64,000 nt of DNA from JAJFFW01 sp965263375 (GCA_965263375.1 OZ253669.1:1302001-1366000); one strand, 5' to 3'; shown: positions 35,007 to 43,802, counted from the first letter of the stretch. The notes: generated by a model not told the origin, from the letters alone. Program-made: numbers and translations.

Positions 35007-35615
35007 TTAAATTGGGGCGGCGACACGCGTCGTTGGACCGAAGAGGTCTTCGAATGTATTTTTTAGGGCGTAATCAGCCTCGTCCATAGTAATGGGTAAG
35101 CCAAGATCGACCAGGCTTGTCACGCCTAAGCCCGCTTGATCGATGCCGCAGGGGACGATGCCGCCGAAATCGGAAATATTAGGCTCCACATTTAAAGAGA
35201 TCCCATGGAAGCTGACCCAGCGGCGCAGGCGCACGCCGATCGCAGCAATTTTGTCTTCGTGAAGGGCGCCGCCCGGACGGGTCCGGTCAACCCAGACGCC
35301 GACGCGTCCTTCGCGTCGTTCGCCCTTAACATTGAAGGCGGCGAGTGTGCCGATAACCCATTGCTCTAGAGCACGAACAAATAGTCGAACGTCTTTGCGT
35401 CTGGCGTTCAAGTCCAACATTACATAGGCGACCCGTTGTCCAGGGCCATGATAAGTGTATTGCCCCCCGCGGGCGCTTTTATAAACCGGAAAGGCGGGGT
35501 TTCTTAAGTCAGCTTCCTTCGCGCTTGTGCCGCCGGTGTATAGGGGCGGGTGCTCTAAAAGCCAGATCAGTTCAGATGCTGCGCCATCTTTGATGGCGGC
35601 GGCTCGCGCCTCCAT
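35007..35615 (-). CDS. lipB: Octanoyltransferase LipB, N-terminus unsettled
   Basis: This enzyme transfers octanoyl groups from acyl carrier protein to lipoate-dependent enzymes. The frame contains LEHPPLYTGGTSAKE, the RGGQYTYHGPGQ nucleophile-pocket motif, the KIAAIGVRLRRWVSFHG lysine region and PCGI, all diagnostic. ATG 35615 (MEARAAAIK) gives 202 aa but lacks the usual first 20 residues and has no Shine-Dalgarno. The frame stays open to ATG 35774, but those 53 codons mostly read the antisense of a tRNA-Leu gene. The true start is uncertain. Confidence 0.8.
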   Translation of the reverse strand: MEARAAAIKDGAASELIWLLEHPPLYTGGTSAKEADLRNPAFPVYKSARGGQYTYHGPGQRVAYVMLDLNARRKDVRLFVRALEQWVIGTLAAFNVKGERREGRVGVWVDRTRPGGALHEDKIAAIGVRLRRWVSFHGISLNVEPNISDFGGIVPCGIDQAGLGVTSLVDLGLPITMDEADYALKNTFEDLFGPTTRVAAPI

Positions 35616-35626
35616 CGTTGCGTTGT

Positions 35627-35713
35627 GCGGTCGTGGCGGAATTGGTAGACGCGCAGCGTTGAGGTCGCTGTCCGGTAACACGGGTGGAAGTTCGAGTCTT
35701 CTCGACCGCACCA
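35627..35713 (+). tRNA. tRNA-Leu, anticodon GAG
   Basis: This is an 87-nt cloverleaf with encoded CCA. The acceptor stem GCGGTCG pairs with CGACCGC. A D-arm with GGTAGA is present, and the anticodon stem CAGCG/CGCTG carries loop TTGAGGT, so the anticodon is GAG. There is a long class-II variable arm, and the T-arm GGAAG-TTCGAGT-CTTCT is present. It lies antisense to the 5' end of the open lipB frame, 11 nt from the conserved lipB methionine. A hairpin at 35717-35750 follows. Confidence 0.96.
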
Positions 35714-35716
35714 CGA

Positions 35717-35750
35717 ACTGAGACCGTTCGCGAAGCGAACGCAGCTCAGT
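35717..35750 (+). terminator. Possible terminator of tRNA-Leu
   Basis: ACTGAG pairs with CTCAGT, and inside it GTTCGC pairs with GCGAAC around a GAA loop, with a small internal loop between the stems. The following GAGACTATATTTT is only a weak T-run, so termination efficiency is uncertain. Confidence 0.5.
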
Positions 35751-35913
35751 GAGACTATATTTTCCCAACCGCATTCCTGGTCTTCTTTGGACCGGTAAGC
35801 TAGGTTTAGCTAGCTATAAAGTCGCCGCCGGATTGGCGCAGTTTAAGTCTTGCGAGGCTTTGTCTTCGTAGAATAGTTTGGTTTGTTCGGGGTGCTTGAT
35901 CGCAATAAATCTC

Positions 35914-37947
35914 ATGAATAATAGAAGCTACGGTGTTGTTGCGCCTACACTCATCGGTGCGCTTCTTTCTTTTGCGGCGGCTGCGCAAGAAGCAAACGAA
36001 GAAATCTTTATTGTTAGTGCGACCCGTAATCCGGCGCTTTTGTCTGAAGAGCCGATCTCGATTACTGCCCTGCGAGGAGAGCAGTTGACAGGGGGGCTGC
36101 CGGTCCATCCAGCAGAAGTATTAAACCAGGCGCCCGGAACGTTTGTTCAAGCAGGTTCCGGCCAAGAACACTTAACGGCGATTAGGTCGCCTGTTTTAAC
36201 CGGCGGCGCGGGCGCTGGGTCTTTTCTCTATTTGCAAGACGGTGTTCCGCTGCGCAGCGCGGGTTTTGCGAATGTAAACGGGTTATTTGACGCCGGTTTG
36301 CCCTACGCTGAACAGGTTGAGATCGTGAGGGGGCCGGGTGATGTCGCCTATGGTTCAAATGCGGTTCACGGCGCCGTCAATATAATATCTCATGATCCGC
36401 TTTCGGCTGAGGGCGGATATATCCGGGCGCAAATAGGGGAATTTGAGCGCTATGGCGGCACAGCGACATATGGTGCGCGAAAGGGCGCGCATGGCGTCTT
36501 CGCTGCTTTTCATGGGGCAAGCGATGGCGGCTATCGCGCCGAGAGCGGCGTGGATCAGTATAAAGCGCAGTTAGCCCATGGTGTCGATCTCGGTGATGTT
36601 AAAATTCGTACACGTCTAAATGGCCATGTTTTGCATCAGGAGACGGCCGGATTTGTTGAGGGGACAGATGCATTTGCAGATGACGCCCTTCGCCGCTCCA
36701 ACCCCAATCCTGAAGCGTTTCGGGATGCTGAGCATGTGTCAATTGCAACATCAATAATATGGGGAAGGGAAAATTGGTCGTTTCATGTTGCGCCTTATTT
36801 GATGCATGCGGATATGCGTTTTCGCCAACATTTTCTTCCTTCACAAGCGATCGAAGAAAACAGCCACACCGCTTTTGGGCTTTTGACCTCTAGTGAGGGG
36901 CAGTTAAGCGAAAACACCTCCCTTCTCGTTGGAGTGGATACGGAATATGCATCAGGGGCTTTGTTGCAAGTGCAAGAGCGTCCAACAATTTTCTCCTTTG
37001 TTCAAGGCGTGCATTTTGATTACGAGGTTGATGCGATTAGCGTTGCGCCCTTTATTCGCTTGCATCACCGCTTGAGCGATAAATTATCTGTCCAAGGCGG
37101 CGCACGGCTGACTTATACGCATTATGATTACGATAATCGTCTTGATGATGAACCGGAGCGTTTTGGGCGATTTATTCGCGCCGCGGATCGCAGTGATAAC
37201 TTTACGGCCGCGACAGCGAAAATCGCAGCATTCTACCAATTGTCTCCTAATTTTGACCTTTATGGCAGCCTAGCGCGAAGCGCACGGCCACCCCAAACAA
37301 CCGACTTATACCGCTTGCAGATTAATCAGGAAATCGGTAAGGGCGAAGTTGAAAATCTTAATATGGCCGAGTTCGGCGCGCGCATAACGTTCGATAGTTT
37401 TTCTGGGTCTATCGCTGCTTTTACTGGGCGAAAGAAGAATTTCTTATTCCGTGATGCAGATGGTTTTACGGTTGACGATGGGAAGACCACCCATAAGGGT
37501 GTGGAGTTCGATTTTACATGGGCGCCGCGGCGTGATCTTAGACTGTTCGTTTCAGGAACGCTGGCAGAACATCAATATGACTTTGACCGGGTTGTCGGCC
37601 GAGCGAGCGAGGTCATTGTTGCTGGCAACGAAGTTGATACGGCGCCGACCACGCTAGGGCGAACGGGGTTTAATTGGACACCGCTTGCGCAACTTTCTGT
37701 TTCGGGCCAGGTCTCCCATGTAGGCGCATATTTTACAGATGCGGCGAATACAAATGATTATGGCGGCCATAATGTTATCGATATCTGTGCTGCTTATAAC
37801 GTAAGTGATCACATTCAGCTTCGATTGGTTGGGAAGAATATTACCGACAAGCGCTATGCGACCCGGGCGGATTTCGCCTTTGGCGACGAGCGCTATTTCC
37901 CTGGCGAGGAAAGACACCTGGTCGCGAATGTGACCATTACCTATTAA
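35914..37947 (+). CDS. TonB-dependent outer-membrane receptor
   Basis: This 677-aa protein has a signal peptide ending about AAAAQE. A TonB-box-like EEIFIVSATRN follows, then a plug domain with YLQDGVPLRS, EIVRGPGDVAYGSNAVHGAVNI, and a beta-barrel ending in Tyr (VTITY). Such receptors import iron complexes, cobalamin or other scarce ligands using TonB energy. No ligand can be assigned, and I see no Fur box or cobalamin riboswitch upstream. ATG 35914 is used rather than an in-frame TTG at 35878. It is a single gene. Confidence 0.92.
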   Translation: MNNRSYGVVAPTLIGALLSFAAAAQEANEEIFIVSATRNPALLSEEPISITALRGEQLTGGLPVHPAEVLNQAPGTFVQAGSGQEHLTAIRSPVLTGGAGAGSFLYLQDGVPLRSAGFANVNGLFDAGLPYAEQVEIVRGPGDVAYGSNAVHGAVNIISHDPLSAEGGYIRAQIGEFERYGGTATYGARKGAHGVFAAFHGASDGGYRAESGVDQYKAQLAHGVDLGDVKIRTRLNGHVLHQETAGFVEGTDAFADDALRRSNPNPEAFRDAEHVSIATSIIWGRENWSFHVAPYLMHADMRFRQHFLPSQAIEENSHTAFGLLTSSEGQLSENTSLLVGVDTEYASGALLQVQERPTIFSFVQGVHFDYEVDAISVAPFIRLHHRLSDKLSVQGGARLTYTHYDYDNRLDDEPERFGRFIRAADRSDNFTAATAKIAAFYQLSPNFDLYGSLARSARPPQTTDLYRLQINQEIGKGEVENLNMAEFGARITFDSFSGSIAAFTGRKKNFLFRDADGFTVDDGKTTHKGVEFDFTWAPRRDLRLFVSGTLAEHQYDFDRVVGRASEVIVAGNEVDTAPTTLGRTGFNWTPLAQLSVSGQVSHVGAYFTDAANTNDYGGHNVIDICAAYNVSDHIQLRLVGKNITDKRYATRADFAFGDERYFPGEERHLVANVTITY

Positions 37948-38045
37948 TGGTTTAAACGCCTCACGTTGAAAGAAGCATCGCATTGTTCTTGGAGGGTTGT
38001 TGCAGGGTATTGCAGCGTGAAGCCGTGTTCACTTGCCGATTAATC

Positions 38046-38074
38046 TTGACATTATTCCGGCAATGCGCCAATTA
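38046..38074 (+). promoter_or_regulatory. Probable promoter of the metX operon
   Basis: CTTGACA (-35 at 38046-38051) and CAATTA (38069-38074) are 17 bp apart. The implied start near 38081 falls a few bases before the riboswitch, as expected for a leader of this class. The 305-base stretch 37948-38252 otherwise holds only the riboswitch and the metX ribosome site. Confidence 0.6.
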
Positions 38075-38085
38075 CGGCTGACTTA

Positions 38086-38146
38086 TGCGCCGTTTTGAAC
38101 CCTTCAGCTTGCGGGCGCGCGATAAATCTACGCTAAAGCGAGGGGG
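38086..38146 (+). ncRNA. SAM-II riboswitch
   Basis: This is an H-type pseudoknot typical of SAM-II in alphaproteobacterial met leaders. P1 pairs TGCGCC (38086) with GGCGCG (38114). The T-rich L1 (GTTTTGAA) follows P1. AGC (38106) pairs with GCT (38132), and CCCT (38100) with AGGG (38141), making P2. The conserved L3 and 3' core CGATAAATCTA then GCTAAA match the known metX aptamer almost base for base. SAM binding should reduce translation of the downstream acyltransferase. Confidence 0.88.
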
Positions 38147-38252
38147 CGTGACAGGACCATAATAGCGCCTCTATATGATTTTTCCCTTCCGCAATTGAAT
38201 GTTCCCGGCGCATGTGCGCAACACGCTTTTACAAGCGCATGAGGAACAGAAC

Positions 38253-39266
38253 GTGAGTAAAGAAGGCGCAATCGACGCAAAGGCTGATAACGCTGGTTCT
38301 AATGGGGCGAATTATCTTGCTTTGCGGGATGTAACGATCGCTCTTGACCAGGATTGGCAGGGAAGTCTCGGCGCGATTTTGCCCGCTGGGACTGAAATGC
38401 GCTTACGGTTTGTGGGGCGTAAAGGCGCGCCATTAATTGGTGTTTTTGGCGGCATCTCAGCGACACGCGTCATTATCGACGATGGGAAAGAGCGCGGGTG
38501 GTGGACGCCCATGGCGGGGCCCGGTGCGCCGATTGATCTTGATCGCTTTGAAATGGTCAGTATGGACTTTGCTGCTGGCGATGGAAAAACACCGCTTTCG
38601 ATGAGTTCTGCTGACCACGCGGATTTGCTTTCACGTGCCCTAAAAGGGGCGCTAGTGAGTAAGCTGCACGCTTTGGTTGGCGCATCCTTCGGCGGCATGA
38701 TGGCGCTTTCTTTTGCGCGGCAGTTTCCTGGAATGGTTGATAGGCTGATTATATTGTGCGCGGCGCATCGACCATCGCCATTGGCTCAGGCTTGGCGCAC
38801 TGTTCAGCGTAAAATTTTAGCTTTCGGTCTTGATGCTGATCGCCCGCAAGAGGCGGTGGCGATTGCCCGCGGCTTGGCGATGACGACCTATAGAAGCGGC
38901 GCGGAATTTAATGCGCGCTTTTCTTGTGCTGAAGGCGCTAATGGCGGGGTTGAGAGTTACCTTACCGCACGCGGAAAAGCCTATGGCGGTGAAATGCCAG
39001 CTGCGCGGTATCTGACATTGTCCGCTTCGATCGACAATCACTTTGAGCGACCAGAGGATATTAAAACCCCAAGTTTGCTGATTGCGATTGATAGTGACCA
39101 GATTGTACCGCTTGACGATATGCGTGATTTAGAAAACCGCCTAGCGGGCCCAACACGCATTGAAGTCATTCCCTCGCTCTATGGGCATGACGGATTTTTG
39201 AAAGAATATGATGTGATCGGACCGCTTGTTAGCGCGTATCTTGATGCGCAAATTTCGAAAGAATAG
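38253..39266 (+). CDS. metX: MetX-type homoserine O-acyltransferase
   Basis: This 337-aa alpha/beta-hydrolase-fold enzyme activates homoserine for methionine synthesis. The nucleophile elbow is GASFGGMMAL. The catalytic Asp is in IDSDQIVP and His in YGHDGFL. Acetyl or succinyl donor cannot be settled by eye, because the family has switched donors repeatedly. GTG 38253 is preferred since GAGGAA lies 6 nt upstream, whereas ATG 38199 has no ribosome site. It is the first gene after a SAM-II riboswitch, with metB 11 nt downstream. Confidence 0.85.
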   Translation: MSKEGAIDAKADNAGSNGANYLALRDVTIALDQDWQGSLGAILPAGTEMRLRFVGRKGAPLIGVFGGISATRVIIDDGKERGWWTPMAGPGAPIDLDRFEMVSMDFAAGDGKTPLSMSSADHADLLSRALKGALVSKLHALVGASFGGMMALSFARQFPGMVDRLIILCAAHRPSPLAQAWRTVQRKILAFGLDADRPQEAVAIARGLAMTTYRSGAEFNARFSCAEGANGGVESYLTARGKAYGGEMPAARYLTLSASIDNHFERPEDIKTPSLLIAIDSDQIVPLDDMRDLENRLAGPTRIEVIPSLYGHDGFLKEYDVIGPLVSAYLDAQISKE

Positions 39267-39277
39267 GACGAAAAGCG

Positions 39278-40450
39278 ATGAGTGACGCTATTCCCCCCAA
39301 ACACCGTGTTGAAACAAAACTAGCTGGCGCTGGTATTGGCGTGGAAAATCCTTCAAGGTCCGTGGCGCCGCCTATTAACTTGGCTGTGAATTATGTGTGG
39401 AATGATCCGCTTGATAAACCGGCCCATGATTACTCGCGCGGGACAAACCCCACCCGCGATATTCTTCAAAACGCTCTTTCAGAACTAGAGGGCGCAGCTG
39501 GCGGTGTTTTCACAGCGAGCGGCATGGGCGCTATTGATCTTATATTATATCTCGTTGATCCGGGCGATCTCGTTCTTGCGCCCCATGACTGTTATGGCGG
39601 CACACACCGGCTGTTAACCGCGCGCGCCAAAAAGGGGCACTATGACCTTGAGCTTGTTGATCAAACGGATGACAAAGCCTTTGAAGCCGCCATCGCCAAG
39701 GGCCCTAAGCTGGTCTTGATCGAAACGCCGAGCAATCCTCTGCTGCGGATCACTGACATCAAGCGTTGGGCCGCAGCAGCGAAAGCGGCGGGCGCGATTG
39801 TTGTCGCCGATAACACATTTTTATCGCCAGCCCTGCAAAAGCCATTGGCGCTTGGCTGTGATATCGTGGTTCATTCCACAACGAAATTTATTAATGGTCA
39901 TAGCGATGTGGTTGGCGGTGCGGCGCTGGCAAAAGACGAAGACGTGGCTGAGAATCTGCGCTGGTGGGCGAATTGCCTGGGGCTGACCGGCGGTGCTTTT
40001 GATTCTTACCAAACCTTGCGCGGATTGCGGACGCTATTTGCCAGAATTGAGCGCCAACAAGCCACCGCGGGGCGTTTTATCGAGGCGCTTAAAACGCGCC
40101 CCGAGGTTGCGACAATTTACTACCCTGGCCTTAAGGACCATCCGGGCCATGCGCTTGCCGCTGCACAACAGGAAGGTTTCGGGGCCATGGTTAGCGTTGA
40201 GTTTGAAGAAACTGTTGACGTTGTGGGCTTGTTGCGCCGGTTTGAGATATTCACGATTGCTGAGTCCCTCGGCGGTTTTGAAAGCCTTGCCTGCGTGCCA
40301 GCAGTGATGACCCATGCGGCGATGCCCCCCGAAGCGAGGGCGCAAGCTGGGTTAACCGACACGCTTGTACGCTTCGCCATTGGGCTGGAACACCCTGAGG
40401 ACCTTATCAACGACGTTTTCGCAGCGCTTGACAGCATGGCGCAGAATTGA
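39278..40450 (+). CDS. metB: Cystathionine gamma-synthase family PLP enzyme
   Basis: This 390-aa enzyme of the Cys/Met metabolism PLP family condenses acyl-homoserine with cysteine (or sulfide). It shows YSRGTNPTRD, the PLP-binding SGMGAI region, the lysine in HSTTKFINGHSDVVGG, and ESLGGFESLACVPAVMTH, which is typical of gamma-synthases. Direct sulfhydrylation cannot be excluded. It lies between the acyltransferase and homoserine dehydrogenase under SAM-II control. Confidence 0.9.
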   Translation: MSDAIPPKHRVETKLAGAGIGVENPSRSVAPPINLAVNYVWNDPLDKPAHDYSRGTNPTRDILQNALSELEGAAGGVFTASGMGAIDLILYLVDPGDLVLAPHDCYGGTHRLLTARAKKGHYDLELVDQTDDKAFEAAIAKGPKLVLIETPSNPLLRITDIKRWAAAAKAAGAIVVADNTFLSPALQKPLALGCDIVVHSTTKFINGHSDVVGGAALAKDEDVAENLRWWANCLGLTGGAFDSYQTLRGLRTLFARIERQQATAGRFIEALKTRPEVATIYYPGLKDHPGHALAAAQQEGFGAMVSVEFEETVDVVGLLRRFEIFTIAESLGGFESLACVPAVMTHAAMPPEARAQAGLTDTLVRFAIGLEHPEDLINDVFAALDSMAQN

Positions 40451-40530
40451 CCACAACAGCGCACACAGCCTGTTATGACGGCTGAAATCAATTGCCTGGC
40501 TCCTCCGGTTCGTTGAGAAAAAGATTTTGT

Positions 40531-41937
40531 ATGAAGACGGCTTGTTTTAAATTCTCCCCCGCTCAATTCCGAATGAACGAAGATCTGCCGCGTATTGTCG
40601 GTGATATCTATGCCGTCATCCGCGAAGGCGCGCGCGTTGTCGCCATTGTTCCTGCTTTTGAAGGCGAACAGGCAAGTTTAACAGCGCAGGCGGCTGATTT
40701 CGGCGGCGATGCAGATGAGCCATATGGCGGCGCCTATATTGATCTTGGGCCCAAGCGCGCCGCGACTTTGTTGGCGCTTGCTTGCGATCAAGCAGGGCTA
40801 AAAGCGAAAGTTGTGAGCGGTGATACCGCCGTTGAGGGCGGGGACGCCTTGCTCGACGCTGTTAAGGATCATGACGTCACGATTATTCCTGAAAGCGCCA
40901 ATAAAAATAGCGCCGCACAAGTTGAGCGCGCACTTTCGCATGGCCTTGATCTATCTGTGACCTCAAATCAACAGGGCGCAGCGCCCGTGCTGGCCCCATT
41001 AAAAGTGGCGCTTGCCGGTTGCGGTATTGTTGGAACAGGCCTAGCGGATTTGCTCGCCGGGCGGCGCAACGAATATAGCGTTTGCGCTGTTTTAGTGCGT
41101 GACCTGAATAAAAAACGCACTGGCAACATTAGCGGCGCAAAACTTGTTGATAATATGGATGCGTTGTTCGAAACAGCGCCGGATATTATTGTGGATGTGC
41201 TTTCGTCGGGTGATGCGGGTCTCGCGCTAACTGAAGCGGCGTTAGGGCGGGGCGTTTGTATCGCTTCTGCAAATAAGCAAGCGCTTGCTGATGATCTTGC
41301 GCGCCTTCAGACGTTGGCGGCCGAGAACGGCGCGATCTTAGAATATAGCGCCGCTGTTGGCGGCGGGGCGCCCATGATTGAAACCGTGCGCCGGACAGCG
41401 GCTGAAGCAAAAAATGGCGGCTCGCCAATTACCAGGATCGATGCGGTGGTGAACGGCACCGTGAACTATATTCTATCAGAACTTGCGGCGGGTGCTGATT
41501 TTGACGGCGCCGTAAAGGCCGCCCAAGACGCTGGTTTTGCTGAAGCTGATCCGACAGCGGATCTTTCTGGCGCGGACGCTGTCGCAAAGGCGAAGATCTT
41601 AAGTCATGACGCGTTTAGCGCCGCTATTGCTGGTGAGTTTCCTTGTGAAGCGCTTGATGATGCGATGCGCGCCAAAATCGCGGACGAGCCGGGCGTGTGG
41701 CGCCAGATGACGCGGATATCGATAAAAGACGGCGCCCCAACAGCATCTGTTCAATATCAGCGCATTGAAGAGGGCGACTTCTTCTGGGACTTTGCGGGTG
41801 AACGCAATGGCGTGCGCTTGACGTTAGAAAATGGCGAAACCATCGCTGCGAAGGGCCGCGGCGCAGGCCCTGTGCCGACAGCTCATAGCGTTTTGGGGGA
41901 TTTGGGCGCAATTTCTAAAGCGCGCGCTGCAAAGTAA
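40531..41937 (+). CDS. hom: Homoserine dehydrogenase with degenerate aspartokinase-like N-terminal domain
   Basis: This 468-aa protein reduces aspartate semialdehyde to homoserine. The NAD-binding motif GCGIVGTG starts at residue 163, and SANKQAL, SAAVGGGAP, VNGTVNYIL and GFAEADPTADLSGADAVAKAKIL follow. There is no C-terminal ACT domain. Residues 1-150 resemble an amino-acid-kinase fold: FKFSPAQF sits where kinases have KFGGTS, and DLGPKRAATLLALA resembles the aspartokinase substrate helix. The catalytic Gly/Ser residues are gone. ATG 40531 is preferred over TTG 40492. Confidence 0.88.
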   Translation: MKTACFKFSPAQFRMNEDLPRIVGDIYAVIREGARVVAIVPAFEGEQASLTAQAADFGGDADEPYGGAYIDLGPKRAATLLALACDQAGLKAKVVSGDTAVEGGDALLDAVKDHDVTIIPESANKNSAAQVERALSHGLDLSVTSNQQGAAPVLAPLKVALAGCGIVGTGLADLLAGRRNEYSVCAVLVRDLNKKRTGNISGAKLVDNMDALFETAPDIIVDVLSSGDAGLALTEAALGRGVCIASANKQALADDLARLQTLAAENGAILEYSAAVGGGAPMIETVRRTAAEAKNGGSPITRIDAVVNGTVNYILSELAAGADFDGAVKAAQDAGFAEADPTADLSGADAVAKAKILSHDAFSAAIAGEFPCEALDDAMRAKIADEPGVWRQMTRISIKDGAPTASVQYQRIEEGDFFWDFAGERNGVRLTLENGETIAAKGRGAGPVPTAHSVLGDLGAISKARAAK

Positions 41938-41997
41938 ACGCTTTTGAAGTCGGCAGCGAATTCTTAATCAGGCGCCGTTCCTGCATCGGCGTCTGCC

Positions 41998-42348
41998 ATG
42001 CAGCGAATTTATGGCCTTTTTGTTTTTTTATTGGCGGCCGCCGCCGTCGCCGATGTTGTCGTGATTTATGACGACGACTATAAATATTACACGTTAAGGG
42101 CCAATAATTGCCTTGGCGATTCTGGCGGCCCGTTGATTATTTCAGGCGATAGCGTGGTGTCGGTTAATATGCGACAGGGCGCGGCGGTCAGCGAGAAACC
42201 AGAGATTATTTACGACCGCCGCTACGACGGTTGGGCCAGCCAACAGCTTTTTTCTCGTTTTCGCCTTGATCCCATGGCGAAAGAGGACTGGTCGGCCCTT
42301 TCGCCGGAGTTAAAGGCGCGGTTTTGCGGCGCTGGGGTCCACCCCTAA
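41998..42348 (+). CDS. Small secreted protein with a lone trypsin-type GDSGGP motif
   Basis: This 116-aa protein has a signal peptide (residues 1-18). NCLGDSGGPLI, the serine-nucleophile motif of S1 (chymotrypsin-family) proteases, follows only about 20 residues later. The domains that would carry the catalytic His and Asp are absent, so it cannot be a normal protease. It may be an internally deleted relic or a repurposed fragment. The ribosome site is weak. It lies alone between hom and proS. Confidence 0.6.
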   Translation: MQRIYGLFVFLLAAAAVADVVVIYDDDYKYYTLRANNCLGDSGGPLIISGDSVVSVNMRQGAAVSEKPEIIYDRRYDGWASQQLFSRFRLDPMAKEDWSALSPELKARFCGAGVHP

Positions 42349-42443
42349 TCAATAGCATCCATTAGAAACGCGATTTTCCGTTGAATTGGCGCGCCAATGT
42401 CGATAGGCGTTGGGAACGTTTATCCTGTTAGGAAAGCCAATTC

Positions 42444-43784
42444 ATGCGCCTTACACGTTTCCATCTGCCCGTATTGAAAGAGACCCCTGCGGAGGCGCAG
42501 ATCGTCTCCCACCAATTGATGCTTCGCGCTGGCATGATCCGTCAGCAAGGGGCGGGGATCTACGCTTGGCAGCCGCTTGGGTTCCGCGTTCTGCAAAAAG
42601 TTGAACAGATTGTGCGCGAGGAACAAAATCGCGCTGGTGCGGTGGAAATGTTGATGCCCACCATTCAGCAGGCGGATCTATGGCGGGAAAGCGGCCGCTA
42701 TGACGCTTATGGCAAGGAAATGCTGCGGATCACTGACCGTTCTGATCGGGAAATGCTTTTTGGCCCAACCAACGAGGAGATGATCACAGAGATCGTTCGC
42801 TCTAGCGTGCGGTCCTACAAAGATCTGCCGAAGATGCTTTACCACATTCAGTGGAAGTTCCGGGACGAGATCCGTCCTCGATTTGGGGTAATGCGCGGAC
42901 GCGAGTTTTTGATGAAGGACTGCTATTCCTTTGATCTAGATGAAGCCTCTGCGCGTCGCAGTTATAATAAAATGTTTGTTGCTTATCTTCGCACTTTTGC
43001 GCGAATGGGCCTTAAAGGCATCCCTATGCGCGCTGATACTGGGCCTATCGGCGGCGATCTTAGTCACGAATTTATCGTGCTTGCGGAAACAGGTGAGAGC
43101 GCCGTTTTCTGTGACAAGCGCCTCCTTGATATGGCGCTCCCTGGGGCTGACACAGATTTTGACGGTGATCTTCAACCCATCGTTGATGAGCGCCTTTCTC
43201 ATTATGCGGCGACCGAAGAAATGCACGATGAAGCCGCTTTCGAAGCGGTGGCGGAAGAAAACCGCGTTTCCGCAAGAGGCATCGAGGTTGGGCATATCTT
43301 CTTTTTCGGTGAGAAATATTCCGCACCGATGAAAGCTGGCTTTATGGGGCCTGACGGCAAAGAAGCGATGTTCCAAATGGGATCATATGGCGTTGGCGTC
43401 TCTCGTCTTGTTGGCGCGTTGATTGAGGCTTATCACGACGATGACGGCTGTAAGTGGCCAATGGCGGTTGCGCCGTTCCACGTTGGGATTGTCAACCTCA
43501 AACAGGGTGATGAGGGGACGGATGCGGCCTGTCAGACGCTTTATGACGCTTTAAAAGCATCAGGCGTTGATGTGCTCTATGATGATACACCCGCCCGGGC
43601 AGGTGAAAAATTTGCTCGGATGGATCTGATCGGTTTGCCATATCAAGTTGTGATTGGGCCACGCGGTCTGAAAGAGGGGAAGGCGGAAGTGAAAGCGCGC
43701 GCAGGCGGCGAAAAACAGGAAATCCCCCTCGATAATGTGGCGTCATATATTTCGGAAGCTGTGCAAAAAGCCTTGAGCGCCTGA
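42444..43784 (+). CDS. proS: Prolyl-tRNA synthetase, short alphaproteobacterial type
   Basis: This 446-aa class II synthetase charges tRNA-Pro. Motif 2 is visible in KFRDEIRPRFGVMRGREFLMKD-type sequence and motif 3 in MGSYGVGVSRLVGAL, with an anticodon-binding domain at the C-terminus. It lacks the roughly 180-residue insertion/editing domain of the E. coli enzyme, as in other alphaproteobacteria. TTAGGAAAG lies ahead of the ATG. Confidence 0.97.
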   Translation: MRLTRFHLPVLKETPAEAQIVSHQLMLRAGMIRQQGAGIYAWQPLGFRVLQKVEQIVREEQNRAGAVEMLMPTIQQADLWRESGRYDAYGKEMLRITDRSDREMLFGPTNEEMITEIVRSSVRSYKDLPKMLYHIQWKFRDEIRPRFGVMRGREFLMKDCYSFDLDEASARRSYNKMFVAYLRTFARMGLKGIPMRADTGPIGGDLSHEFIVLAETGESAVFCDKRLLDMALPGADTDFDGDLQPIVDERLSHYAATEEMHDEAAFEAVAEENRVSARGIEVGHIFFFGEKYSAPMKAGFMGPDGKEAMFQMGSYGVGVSRLVGALIEAYHDDDGCKWPMAVAPFHVGIVNLKQGDEGTDAACQTLYDALKASGVDVLYDDTPARAGEKFARMDLIGLPYQVVIGPRGLKEGKAEVKARAGGEKQEIPLDNVASYISEAVQKALSA

Positions 43785-43802
43785 TTGGCGCTAACAAAGT
43801 GT

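Noticed and set aside
35751..35913. Cobalamin riboswitch or Fur box before the TonB-dependent receptor
   Set aside because: No conserved B12-box or 19-bp Fur-like palindrome was found. Only a small AGCTA/TAGCT hairpin is present.
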